Below are positions 10,665 to 19,820 of a stretch of DNA of 64,000 bases, piece after piece. Every line of letters begins with the position of its first letter. Within the stretch, counting starts at the first letter, position 1. The translations under genes were made by a program, and so were the position numbers. The notes below the pieces were generated by a model that was given only the letters and a program-made list of their open reading frames with translations, had not been told where the DNA came from and ran no database searches. The DNA comes from Lumbricus rubellus (Eukaryota; Annelida; Clitellata; Crassiclitellata; Lumbricidae). The stretch is taken from NCBI GenBank assembly GCA_945859605.1, contig OX243821.1, positions 21,429,373 to 21,493,372 on the forward strand, read 5' to 3'.

Positions 10665-13548
10665 ATGGATCGTCAGCGCGAAATCTTCCTTTTACGTCGA
10701 GCTTCCGAAGAAGATAGATCGGCAGGTAACGCGTGTTGCTCATAGTTTTATTTCTTAAAAAATTTCTGAGCTGCGTTTTAACTTTTTCTGAAGTCGGTTA
10801 TTCCGAAGTCATCAGCAGCGAAGTCGTTTGCAAGTTTAGCAGTGGAACGGAATAGGGTTAGCTCGACTCCCAGAAACGAATTCCCGAAAAGTCTCTAAGT
10901 GCGCAAAAGCCTGATTTCCCGATTTCAGTTTTATGGACAGCGGCCGAAATCCAGATAGCTAGCTAATTAGAGTTGAGCTAAAGTCAATCAGTAATTTTAG
11001 CGTTCTAAATTATTGGCCCATGCGGCATTATTACTTTTCATCAATCTGATGTCTATTTTAATTTTTATAGCAAGAATTCTTTTCGTCAATCCAACTTGTC
11101 TTCGACTAACGCTAAACGCGTGCAATGGTGAATTATTTAGAAAGCTAAAACGATAGATTACTGAGACTCCTTTCTCTGAGAAATTCATGCACAACTGAAT
11201 AATGAGTGTAGGACTTGCACAGTTACTGCAATGTCATGGTCACCTCGGTAGCATGTATTCCATGTTCTGTGTTGGTATGAGATCTCTTGCTTTACACTTG
11301 TGACCACCTGAGCTCTTTTACTTTACATGGGTTGCAATTTGAGCTCTCTTACTTTACATGTGTTGCAATTTGAGCTGTTTTCTCAACCTGTTTCTTCATT
11401 TGAGGCATGGTCCTGTATATATGTATAATTTGTATATTCTGTAAATTTGGGTTTAGCCAATTTATGTTTCTTTGACACTGTTGGTTTCATATTTAAAACT
11501 AGGTCCTCGATTGAATCAACCAATGAATGTCAGCGTCGTCATCGATGTCACTTGATCCTAGATGAGACTACCGCAATGACAAAGAATAAAGAATACGATG
11601 AAGAGAAGAACCTAACGAATGGTAAATGAGGAGCTGTCATAATTATTGTTATTATCGTCATTATTATTTTTATAGAATTGATTTATGATTAGTTTTTAAT
11701 GTTTCTAATCGAATGCGTGTAGTCATGCATGGTCACACCAAACTGTGAATCTGAGGTGTGTATAAGTCAGTCGCCAGGAGGAGCTGTAGTTAGATATCCA
11801 AGCGCTTGAAATCCGAATTTTGAGGGCGAGTTCTAAGTGAGTTTGAGCTACGAAGAGAGCATGGCAGTTGATTCCATTTCCTGTGGTTCAGAGCTCAGCC
11901 AAAAGACCCACACTGTATGATTGCAGACAACGAGTAGGAATGCAAGAAGTTAGTAATGGTCAAAGGTATGGAGGTGTATTAAGAGCTTTAGTACACTGTA
12001 TTTGCCATTTACAAGTCTACTAAGTTGTGTTGGTTTAGGTCAACTAAACTGCTAAAGGATATGGAAGTTCACCATAGCCATGCAAGTTCCATGTTTGTTA
12101 TTTGTATGTGCACTTGCTATAGCGCCCCTTCAAGCTCTCTTTACTCAGAGGCGCTCCCGAATGCAATAAATAAATGAATAATAATGATAATATTAATACT
12201 TTACTAATCAGCAGCGCAGAATCCATTTCAAGATGCACCTCAGAGTTCACAATTCTTGTGAATTGCATGCTTTTATAATGTGTTTTTAATGTAATTGGTG
12301 TTTCTTTCTACTGTATTAACTAGTGTAATTGAAGGCTCCTTAAATTCATTTGCTAGAGGATACTCTAGATAGTAACTTAAAATTATAATTAGTTTTTGTA
12401 TTAAGCTGATGCACATTCATCTGAACAACCATTAATTTAATTTTTTTCAATTAGCTCCTGATAAAGACCCAAAAAGGTCGAAACGTCGAGTTTCACACCT
12501 AATTGCTGAGCAATTGCGAGTGAAGAACTTGCCCACGGTCCATACGCGGTGGCTTGACGGTGGATTCGAACCTTGAACCTTCTGGCTCCAAGGCAACGAC
12601 GCCACCACTACACCATCACGTTTAAAAGGTGACCTCTATATCTTTCTGGTAACCTATTAGTTAAAGTCTAGTGACCAGTTACTGTAGAAACACGTTGAAG
12701 TTTGGTTACATTGCAATGTTTCTCAGCGTCTAATGCGAATAACGTCTGTTTGTAAGTCAACACTGACTTTAACGCTACAGTGACTTGCACAATGCACACC
12801 AGTTGTTTAGAAGTACTAAGTACTCTTTTGGTGCGGTGCTATGTAGTTTTATGTGTCCATTGCAATGGATACATTTTTTTTACATTTAATTTTCTGAAAT
12901 AGCATTGAGGCAGTAGTTTTGTAAATTAGAGGCTATTTGTCATGAATTAAAAAAATATCTTGAGTGCAGGCAAGCCCCCCAAAATAACAAGACCATAATA
13001 TCGGTTGGTTGTTTAGTTAGTAAGTCAGTTCATGTATAATTCCTTATTAAGTGGTTGCACTCCATTGTACAAACATATGGTAATAGCTTTGTCAGTGTCG
13101 GCAAATTTTCTAAAGACTAAATTGTTGTAACCTGTTTACTGATTAATTCATGAAAAGTTAGATACATGCACTCTTTCCTTTGATGGAGCTTTTCTAAGGT
13201 GTTATTTTATGTTGGGTGTGGTGGTGAGTGATGGGTTCAGTGCTTTGGAGTTGGAGGTTCCAGGTTCGAATCCACCTCAAGTCGCCACGTGGGGACCTTG
13301 AGCAAGTCCTTCAATCGCAATTGCTCATGTGCTTCGATGTGAAACTCTGATGTGCACAGTGTTCACTCTGTGGCATCTCTGAGTAGAAAGCTTGAAGGGG
13401 CTCTCTAGCAAATGCGAGAAATAAATAATTGCTGTAATGATAACAGAGGTAATGACTAATGATACAGAAACCTAAAAATGACTGATATTGATCTTCTTCA
13501 TTTCTAGCGCCACAGAAGTCGGCCTACTCTGTTGACGCCTAACGTTCG
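10665..13548 (+). CDS. Possible small spliced gene (weak)
   Basis: A clean candidate first exon, 10665-10725, reads MDRQREIFLLRRASEEDRSA up to a donor GTAACG. Further candidates are 11503-11621 (acceptor AAAACTAG, donor GTAAAT; frame with RRHRCHLILDETTAMTKNKE) and 13508-13548 (acceptor TTTCTAG, giving APQKSAYSVDA and a stop). Exons two and three join in phase, but exon one does not join exon two in the same frame, so at least one more exon or another model is needed. No family recognised. Confidence 0.2.
12161..12487 (+). mobile_element. Penelope-like or retrozyme-like fragment ending in a hammerhead ribozyme
   Basis: The segment lies inside a SINE and ends at the predicted ribozyme cleavage point. 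About 285 bases of it (12205-12487) occur again in inverted orientation at 14792-15070 with moderate divergence. There is no coding capacity. Hammerhead motifs at termini are known for Penelope-like elements and for retrozymes. Confidence 0.6.
12453..12492 (+). ncRNA. Hammerhead ribozyme motif, copy 1
   Basis: Stem I strand AGCTC (12453-12457), core CTGATAA (12458-12464), stem II GACC (12466-12469) with loop CAAAAA and GGTC (12476-12479), then GAAA (12480-12483), CGTC (12484-12487) and the stem I partner GAGTT (12488-12492). Cleavage is expected after C12487. The core has A instead of G at one conserved position (CTGATGA in copy 2), so activity is doubtful. Stem III is minimal, as in Penelope-type hammerheads. 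Confidence 0.65.
13211..13410 (+). repeat. tRNA-derived SINE, plus strand
   Basis: Head GTTGGGTGTGGTGGTGAGTG, B box GGTTCCAGGTTCGAATCC, body CAATTGCTCATGTGCTTCG, tail AAGCTTGAAGGGGCTCTCTA. Confidence 0.85.
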
Positions 13549-13947
13549 CGTGACCGCTAAAGTCTGTGACCAGTCAAGTTTCAACGATGTCCAGATGCCA
13601 TCCAGAATCCGCCAGTGGACCAACACACCACATCGATGTCACCTGGAGTCCGTTACCGCGACATCACCTCCACTGTCCAACGGACGATTCCAACTGGAAG
13701 AATAGAGGTATTTCCAGAGATCTGATTTTGTTTTCAGAATATGAGAATCATGTGTTACATGCTCCACTGCAAACAGGCTGGGCAATGCATCTACCACCAG
13801 GTTGGTCCAGCATTATTATGCGCTGTTTGTCATAAGATTTACAGTGCAATTCCGTGAGGTTTATTGAATTTATGGGGTTGTAATGACTCCTGCTCTGTAG
13901 TCTTTTAAAACCCAGAATCGTGTGAACAGGTTTTAGTCTCAATGATT

Positions 13948-14284
13948 CTAGTCCCGTTGTCTGCATGATGCAGCAAATGCCTCGATTCTTTTGTGGTGTT
14001 CAGTTTTTGACTTGAAAAGGTTGAATTTTGCCATTATTCCATGTTGGATTAGAGCGCTATCAATGGCATTCCTTGTCTTCCTGCACCACCATGTTTTCTG
14101 TAGTGTTTTCCAGAGTGTGTCTTTGCCCATTGGGTTTGCAGCCCATTTTTGGGTTCTTCTGTTTTTCAAGAGAGTCTAGTTGTCTATCAGGTAGCCTATG
14201 CAGGATAACTCCAAAGATTGGCAATGTATTGACAATTTGTAGGGGCTGCTGGGTGAATGTAGAGCATGATGCCTGTGACATTCA
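13948..14284 (-). pseudogene. PIN-domain C-terminal half, frameshifted
   Basis: Two overlapping minus frames read LPIFGVILHRLPDRQLDSLE (14060-14281) and NAIDSALIQHGIMAKFNLF followed by HHKRIEAFAASCRQRD (13948-14169). Order and spacing resemble the middle and third-acid regions of PIN nucleases (ELDSL, then a DDRI-like HHKRI). The frame change near 14100-14130 and the His in place of Asp argue for decay. It lies downstream of the PIN first-half exon at 14365-14440. Assignment is by eye and tentative. Confidence 0.35.
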
Positions 14285-14364
14285 TTTCAGTCTTTCGTCA
14301 TTTTTCAACCGGTCCATTTTAAACGGAACTACTGTATGTTGGAAGTTATAAGGATATTGCTTAC

Positions 14365-14440
14365 TCTGGTAGATGGAGTCCTTGATGAACTGTGCATCGA
14401 AGTCTATTACCGAGTTGGTATCTAAGGCGATGTGAAGTAC
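14365..14440 (-). CDS. PIN-like domain exon, first half (copy 1)
   Basis: A 76-nt exon between acceptor TTTGTTTAG and donor GTAAGC reads VLHIALDTNSVIDFDAQFIK and continues to DSIYQ. The hydrophobic strand followed by DTN is the N-terminal catalytic motif of PIN-fold RNases (SWT1, SMG6 and relatives). It equals in length, phase and both splice words the exon at 17594-17669, so the two arose by exon duplication. The downstream frame stays open (VVPFKMDRLKNDERLK) to a stop at 14282. Confidence 0.5.
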
Positions 14441-14786
14441 CTAAACAAACAAAATGCCAATCTCAACATGAGGGAAGAAACCAAACATAGACAAATGTAA
14501 TTTTCATCAGACAGAAAAGTCAGTGCGAGAAAAATAGATATACATCGAAACAGACAAATGAGGTGGAAACTACCTATTTAAACGCAGACAAGTGGTTGGT
14601 TAAAATGTATCAAATTTGTTTGGTGTAACAGGTCCAAAGCCCAGACTTACTGTGATGTGTAGTCAATCACAAAATTGATGTTGTTTTAATCATATCACCA
14701 TTCGAAGACATTCCAAGTTGACATTTAATTAATTTAGTTAATATTACAAGAAAAACCTTAATATAAATGGAAAATGTTTTTCGTTG

Positions 14787-14824
14787 AACTCGACGTTTCG
14801 GCTTTTTTGCCTTCATCAGGAGCT
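14787..14824 (-). ncRNA. Hammerhead ribozyme motif, copy 2 (consensus core)
   Basis: On the minus strand: AGCTC (14824-14820), the exact core CTGATGA (14819-14813), stem II GGC (14811-14809), loop AAAAAA, GCC (14802-14800), GAAA (14799-14796), CGTC (14795-14792), GAGTT (14791-14787). Against copy 1, stem II changed from GACC/GGTC to GGC/GCC with pairing kept, which supports a selected RNA fold. Cleavage is predicted between 14792 and 14791. Confidence 0.75.
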
Positions 14825-15070
14825 AATTGAAAATTTTGAAATTAATGGATGTTCAGATGAATGTGCATCAGCTTAATACAAAAACTAATTATAAAAGTTA
14901 CTATAGTAACCTCTAGTGAGTGAATTTAAGGGGCTTCAATTACACACTAATACAATAGAAAGAAATGCAACTTACATTAAAACACATTATAAAAACACGA
15001 AATTCACAAGAATTGTGTTCTCTGATGTGCATCTGGAAATGGATTCTGTGCTGATGAGACCCTGTTGTAC
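14787..15070 (-). mobile_element. Ribozyme-bearing element fragment, inverted relative of 12161-12487
   Basis: On the minus strand the sequence parallels the plus strand of 12205-12487 along its length (shared words such as ATTCACAAGAATTGTG, AAACTAATTATAA and GATGAATGTGCATCAG), ending in the same hammerhead block. No coding capacity. Confidence 0.6.
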
Positions 15071-15192
15071 AGTAAAGTATGGACAGTTCGACGTGTATTA
15101 GTATTTTTATTATAATTATTATCCATTTATTTATTGCCTTTATCTGATAAGCAGTAAATCTTAAAAATTAGGAAATGATATTGTGAGCTTAC

Positions 15193-15297
15193 CTTCTTTT
15201 CCTTTGGTCTTTTGTCCCGGTAGATCATCAGATCACTGTCCATGATCCATCCACGAACCATCTCGCAAGCGCTGTTGGCTTTCTTCATCAGAGTCAG
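15193..15297 (-). CDS. Coding exon of the PIN-like gene (linker)
   Basis: Acceptor ATAAATAG, donor GTAAGC, exactly 35 codons in phase 0: LTLMKKANSACEMVRGWIMD, then SDLMIYRDKRPKEKK. Composition and borders look like real coding sequence. It can join in frame to the PIN exon at 14365-14440. The ribozyme element sits in the intron between them. No domain recognised in the linker itself. Confidence 0.5.
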
Positions 15298-15309
15298 CTA
15301 TTTATAATA

Positions 15310-16290
15310 CAAATGTAAAATACAAACGCATCATAATTACATTGATGGTAAGAGAAGTTGTATTGTATTCGAGCATTTGGGCAGCGCCTGTAGTATACGG
15401 TGAAACGTTCTGAAGTGCTCTAGACACCCCGCAAAAAGAAAACGCAAATTGTGAGAAGAGAGTTCTAAGTAACTTTACGGAAGAAGAGGGTCTGCCAGAA
15501 AGTAGATTGAACAGAAATAGAAAGTTATGATTTATGGTAAATTAAGATAATAACATGGATGGAAAGTCAAGGTAAATTTTGTAGGGTAATTTGATTGTGG
15601 AGTTTGATGTGATAGTCTGTATCAGAGTTACCAAAACAGGCGTTTTGGCATAGACTGTGCTTCTGCGAGCAGTGGCCAATAGCTGTCCATGGTGTTTGGC
15701 ATCCGAACCGACATGATTGTCTTGTGGGGTAGATCACCTCATTCAGTGCGTAGAAAGTTTTAAACCTTTATAGTGCTGGATTCGTGGAATTTCATCCAAT
15801 TATCTAGAGCTTTAAGCATGGCGTGGGTGTTGAATTTTCTTTAGTGTATTAATATTGGCATCATCGTACAGTTTTCAAACCAGTTCCAACGGTCCTCGAC
15901 TTAGAGTTGATTAAAATCGTTGAAACCAATTCAAAGTTTAATTTAATTAAAATTCGACATCCGAGTACAAACCTTGTTAGAAAGTGACATTAATAAACTT
16001 ACAAATATAAATATAAATGGACATTTGTGCGAAAACTCGACGTTTCGGCAGTTGTGCCTTCTTCATGAGCTGCATTTTGTTGAGGGCAAACAACGAAATG
16101 CAAAGTATGTCAACGTAATGGTGTGAACATGTCAAGCGTGGTTATGCAATGTACCGATAGTAAATTATGAACAGGGCATTGAAATATGCTACACTATTAT
16201 TATGAAATTGAATATTATTCGAACTGGTTTCGCGTATGCAAGTTGATAGAATCGAGAAAGTTCTTGGAGGAAGTCATCTATCGAAGAGAG
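15310..16290 (-). other. No gene seen; degenerate third hammerhead block
   Basis: At 16033-16072 the minus strand shows AGCTC, a broken core (CATGAAGAA), stem GGCA/TGCC around CAAC, then GAAACGTCGAGTT. Stem II pairing is kept with yet another sequence, but the core is mutated. The rest shows nothing I can support. Confidence 0.45.
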
Positions 16291-16299
16291 CATTTTTTA

Positions 16300-16760
16300 A
16301 TCTCTGTAGAGACTGTTGAATGCATTCTTAAAGTTTAGCTTCACAAGAATGGATCCAGCTGGCATTGTTTCCAGGAATTGTCTTGTTGCATGTACCGCCA
16401 ACTCTGCTCCACCTCGGTGCGAAATAGGAAGTTGCCTTGCACATTTGGATGTGAACCTGCGCCAGCAGTAACCTATGACAATTGGGCGAAGACCTCAAAG
16501 AGTGTTTTCTGAGTGCCATGAGAGTGCCTTCAGAGAGCACAGGTCTGGTCTGATGTGCTCAGGGCATTCCCCCGTAGAAGGTTGACCAGGCCAGTGACTG
16601 CAAAGATCAGCTACGATCCAACTTCATCGCAATTCACCCGGTCTGAAAGAATGCTGTGGACGAAGACCGCCAGGTCCTCTCGAAGAACCCTGCGTAAGAG
16701 AATGGATCCGGCCATAACTGGTCTGTCGTTGTTAGAACAGAAGATTCTGTTGCCGCTCTG
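16300..16760 (-). pseudogene. LINE coding relic
   Basis: The minus strand reads KLEDGNIRAA, then after frameshifts CSNNDRPVMAGSILLRRVLR. This resembles the region ahead of the reverse transcriptase in a LINE family common in marine invertebrates. Several stops and frameshifts follow. Confidence 0.4.
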
Positions 16761-17129
16761 ATGTTGCCGTCCTCTAGTTTGGAAGTGCAACTGCTGTGGC
16801 TATCGCCTGGTATTCATGTGTTTTAGATTGTAAGCCACTGTTTGTTGATGCTGGGGTTATCTGAGAAGATTTTATCCCTCTTCAGTTGCCAAGATGTGTG
16901 AAAGTCCTCTACCCACCTCTTTGCAGTTGAAGACAGAGCTTTGCATAGGCCTCCTCTTCTTGGCTGTTCTAATGTCGCTGCCCCAAACGTTACTGGTAGC
17001 ATCTGTGTTTCCAGCGTCACTCAAGATTTTGTTGATGATAGTGGTCAGAGGTCTTCTGGTTTGTATTATTATTTTTTTAATCGCCCATGATAGTAAAGAT
17101 CCCTCAGGCTGTAAAGTGTAAAAGATTAA

Positions 17130-17290
17130 AATCAGGTTATAGGTTCTCGTCTCCAACGTGCTCAAAGGTGCCTTTAAATGCCATGGCATTAATTCGTTGC
17201 GTACACATGGGCAAACGCTGGAAAAGATGTTTCTCGGGTGTCGCCCGTTGCCTCTGTCATGTGGCGGCCCAACTCATTGTTATTATCATT
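17130..17290 (-). pseudogene. LINE C-terminal relic, relative of 3118-3762
   Basis: Minus-strand pieces ELGRHMTEATGDTRE and LFQRLPMCTQRINAMAFKGT parallel LGRLLTQITGDPKE and LFQRISVCIQRFNAVACRGT at the end of the 3118-3762 frame. One frameshift separates them. Confidence 0.6.
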
Positions 17291-17438
17291 AATTATTATT
17301 ATTCCAACGAGTCATGACTTGGTATCACACATGGTGGGTGAGGCTGACTTATTTATCCATTGATTTTTTGTTTTTCTTTTGCTTATATCTGTTTATATCT
17401 AAGGAAAGTAGGTTGTAAGTGGCAAGAATCTCGCTTAC

Positions 17439-17669
17439 CTTTTGCCATTGTGTATCGGATGTGTTGCGGATTGTGGTCTATAATAACGTAAAGATTCTAA
17501 ACGAATTAAACATCAATCAATGCAAGCGAAAAACGAAACACATACTTATCTGTTTATTTCTAAGGAAAAATAAGTGGCAAGGATCTCGCTTACTCTTTGC
17601 CAGGATGTCTCTGATCTGTTGCAGATTGCACTTGATTAGTACGTTGGTATCAACTAGAACATACAGCTT
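17439..17669 (-). CDS. Two tandem PIN first-half exons
   Basis: Exon 17594-17669 (76 nt, acceptor CGTTTAG, donor GTAAGC) reads KLYVLVDTNVLIKCNLQQIR and continues DILAK, with the PIN motif VDTN. A shorter duplicate at 17439-17496 (58 nt, same splice words) reads NLYVIIDHNPQHIRYTMAK. It has lost 18 nt and changed DTN to DHN, so that copy is dead or altered. The surrounding intron sequence is duplicated too, with a period near 170 bp. Confidence 0.5.
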
Positions 17670-18133
17670 CTAAACGAACAAAAAGCCAAACAAGGGGTAA
17701 GCGAAAAACCAATGTTCACACTTAATATGTATCGTAATAATTATTGGTCAGACACATAGACATAGGTACAGTCAGAGAACGACAGAGAGACAAAGAGAAG
17801 TCCTGACAGACAAGCAGAGACACACGGTTTCGATCAACAACATGGTGGGGCAGATATATCCAACAGCATAATCACACTGAGAAATTTGCATATAAAACTC
17901 CTTATGAAAAATGCCAATGTTCTTAATTTTCTGCTTTGCATTTTCATTTTACCAGACCTTGCCATGCCATAATATACCCTACTATATTAGACAGACATAC
18001 ACACAAAATATATACGCTTAAGTTCTAGAGGTAAACCATTTTATCAATCATAAATACTGCTTTATCGGAAGAAAAGTTAGGTCAGGTTAGAAAGTGGGTT
18101 AGGTATGAATTGATAGCTCAGATCTTGACCTAC

Positions 18134-18216
18134 TTCTGACGATTTTGCCTTATGCAGGTCATCCAGCTCTTGCAGAACTTTGTATGGCACTACCGTTATC
18201 ACCTCATGTCCAAACT
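18134..18216 (-). CDS. PIN second-half exon
   Basis: Acceptor CTGTACAG, donor GTAGGT. It reads FGHEVITVVPYKVLQELDDL, then HKAKSSE. VVPYKVLQELD is the second PIN motif (conserved acidic residues after a beta strand). On the minus strand it precedes the first-half exons at 17.4-17.7 kb, so the locus probably carries several PIN units in tandem, not one. Confidence 0.5.
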
Positions 18217-18427
18217 CTGTACAGAAGAGAAGATAAAATCATCATAAATAACATTCCTCTTTATTAATTCAAAATGACCTGAATGCATGCAGGAAGCTAG
18301 GTCAGGTAAAAAAATAAGAGTACAGTATGAATAACTGGTAACTAAGTTACTGTTGGCGTGAGTTAGTGTAGGTTACAAAGTTCTTGCAAAAATGCGTACA
18401 TGGCACAACTACCACGATTTGATTTCT

Positions 18428-18790
18428 TTATTTCCAAACTATGTCCAGCTCTTTAACTTCAAGCTTTGATGGTTTATTCAGAGGGTCTGTGACGAAGAAA
18501 TCGATGTAGGAATCATAATATGTGGATTCTGATCGGTTTGAAACCATTGTGATTTCGTTTATCGTCCATTTGTTGTCTGGCTTTTCCAGGTGAATGTTGA
18601 AATCTCCTAAGATTATCACATTGTTGGTTTCCTCAAGAATGTCAATAGAACCTTTTTAAAAACTGAGCTTTGACCAGTTTGTGATCGAACATGGCGTCCA
18701 GTTCTTTCTCTTCAAGCGTTGAAGGTCTGTTAAAAGAAGTCTATGTAGGAATTGTAATAAATGGCTTCTGATCGGTTTCAAACCATTGTG
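18428..18790 (-). pseudogene. LINE endonuclease relic and a duplicated segment
   Basis: The minus strand reads KGSIDILEETN then VIILGDFNIHLEKPDNKW. GDFN is the catalytic motif of apurinic-type endonucleases of non-LTR retrotransposons. The following segment (MVSNRSESTYYDSYIDFF) occurs again diverged at 18690-18790. Frames are broken. Confidence 0.45.
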
Positions 18791-18792
18791 GC

Positions 18793-19770
18793 ATAGCCGG
18801 GTGCCGTTTTTTAACATGGTACCGGGTCCGGGTAGTTTGAATCAAATCTGCCGGGTCCGGGTATTACAGTAAAAGTAATCGTTAATCTCTAAACTGAATA
18901 GTATGTCTCCACTTTGAATGCTGTCAAAAGAACACCACTCAATTTGTTAGCTACCTTTGGTGGAATTGAGTCAAATTCTTAGATGTCAGAGTTTTACTAC
19001 AGTTGAGTTCTGCCAGCGGTTATTGATTAAGAGGTGCCAGTAATATCTGTTCATGAACTATGCTGATAGAATCATTCTATTGTCTAGAAATTCTGATCTG
19101 TACAGTCAGGCAAGAGGAGGTCAGAGGCCCATGATAAACAGTCCTGTTTCTGTGGTGTGTGCAGTCCAACTACATGTAGATATATTTCAAAGTGCACCAT
19201 CCCTTAATCTGTGAGATGTATACTTGGTCATACAGGGGGGGGGGGCAAGTCTATTAAGCTTGGCTGCAAAGCATGTCAACAGGTGGAAGGTATCCCTTCT
19301 GACAAGTCCTAGTCTCTCTGACTTGAATGAGAGTGTGACAGATCAAACAGGCTTTGAAGATAAGGGGATTAACAGATGACCACTGGCCAACCTATATAGC
19401 TATGGTCATTGAGCAGCACCTCTTCCCCCTTTCCAAGGAATCCTTGCCCTTTCCTATACTTCTTAACCTTCTACCACAGTTCCCCCTCCTCCTTCATCAT
19501 CTCCTGTCTCTCTCTGTTAGATGTTTCAAACAGCCAAACAGCAAGAGGAAGGGGTAATAGAAGAGAAAGAGGAGGAAGGAAGAAGAGGAGAAAACATGAA
19601 AGAGGGTGCCACTCTTCTATTTAAATATATATAAATATATGTGTGTATATATATATATTATTCCTCTTCTCCTTCATGGTCTACCACTGTTCCTCTCAGG
19701 ATGGGGTAGTAGAAGACAAAGACAGAAGGAGGTGGAGGAAGGAGGACAGACAGCATGGAAGAGGGTGATG
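18793..19770. other. No gene seen; CCGGGTCCGG motifs and AT run
   Basis: Clusters of CCGGGTCCGGGTA occur at 18800-18880 and recur inside the 757-bp repeat units. A short (TA)n run lies at 19622-19662. No domain recognised. Confidence 0.4.
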
Positions 19771-19820
19771 CAAACTCTCCCCTCCTCTTCTTCCCCCCTC
19801 ATCTTGCTGGTCCCTGTTTG

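Larger units (their letters stand above)
12110..12626 (-). repeat. SINE split by a ribozyme-bearing insertion
   Basis: The SINE tail (GCGCCCCTTCAAGCTC... AGGCGCTCCCGA) lies at 12110-12160 and the rest (GAGTTTCAC... CCTTGAACCTTCTGGCTCC) at 12488-12626, both on the minus strand. In an intact copy these parts are about 27 bases apart. The 327 bases between them are the element described in the next entry. Confidence 0.75.
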
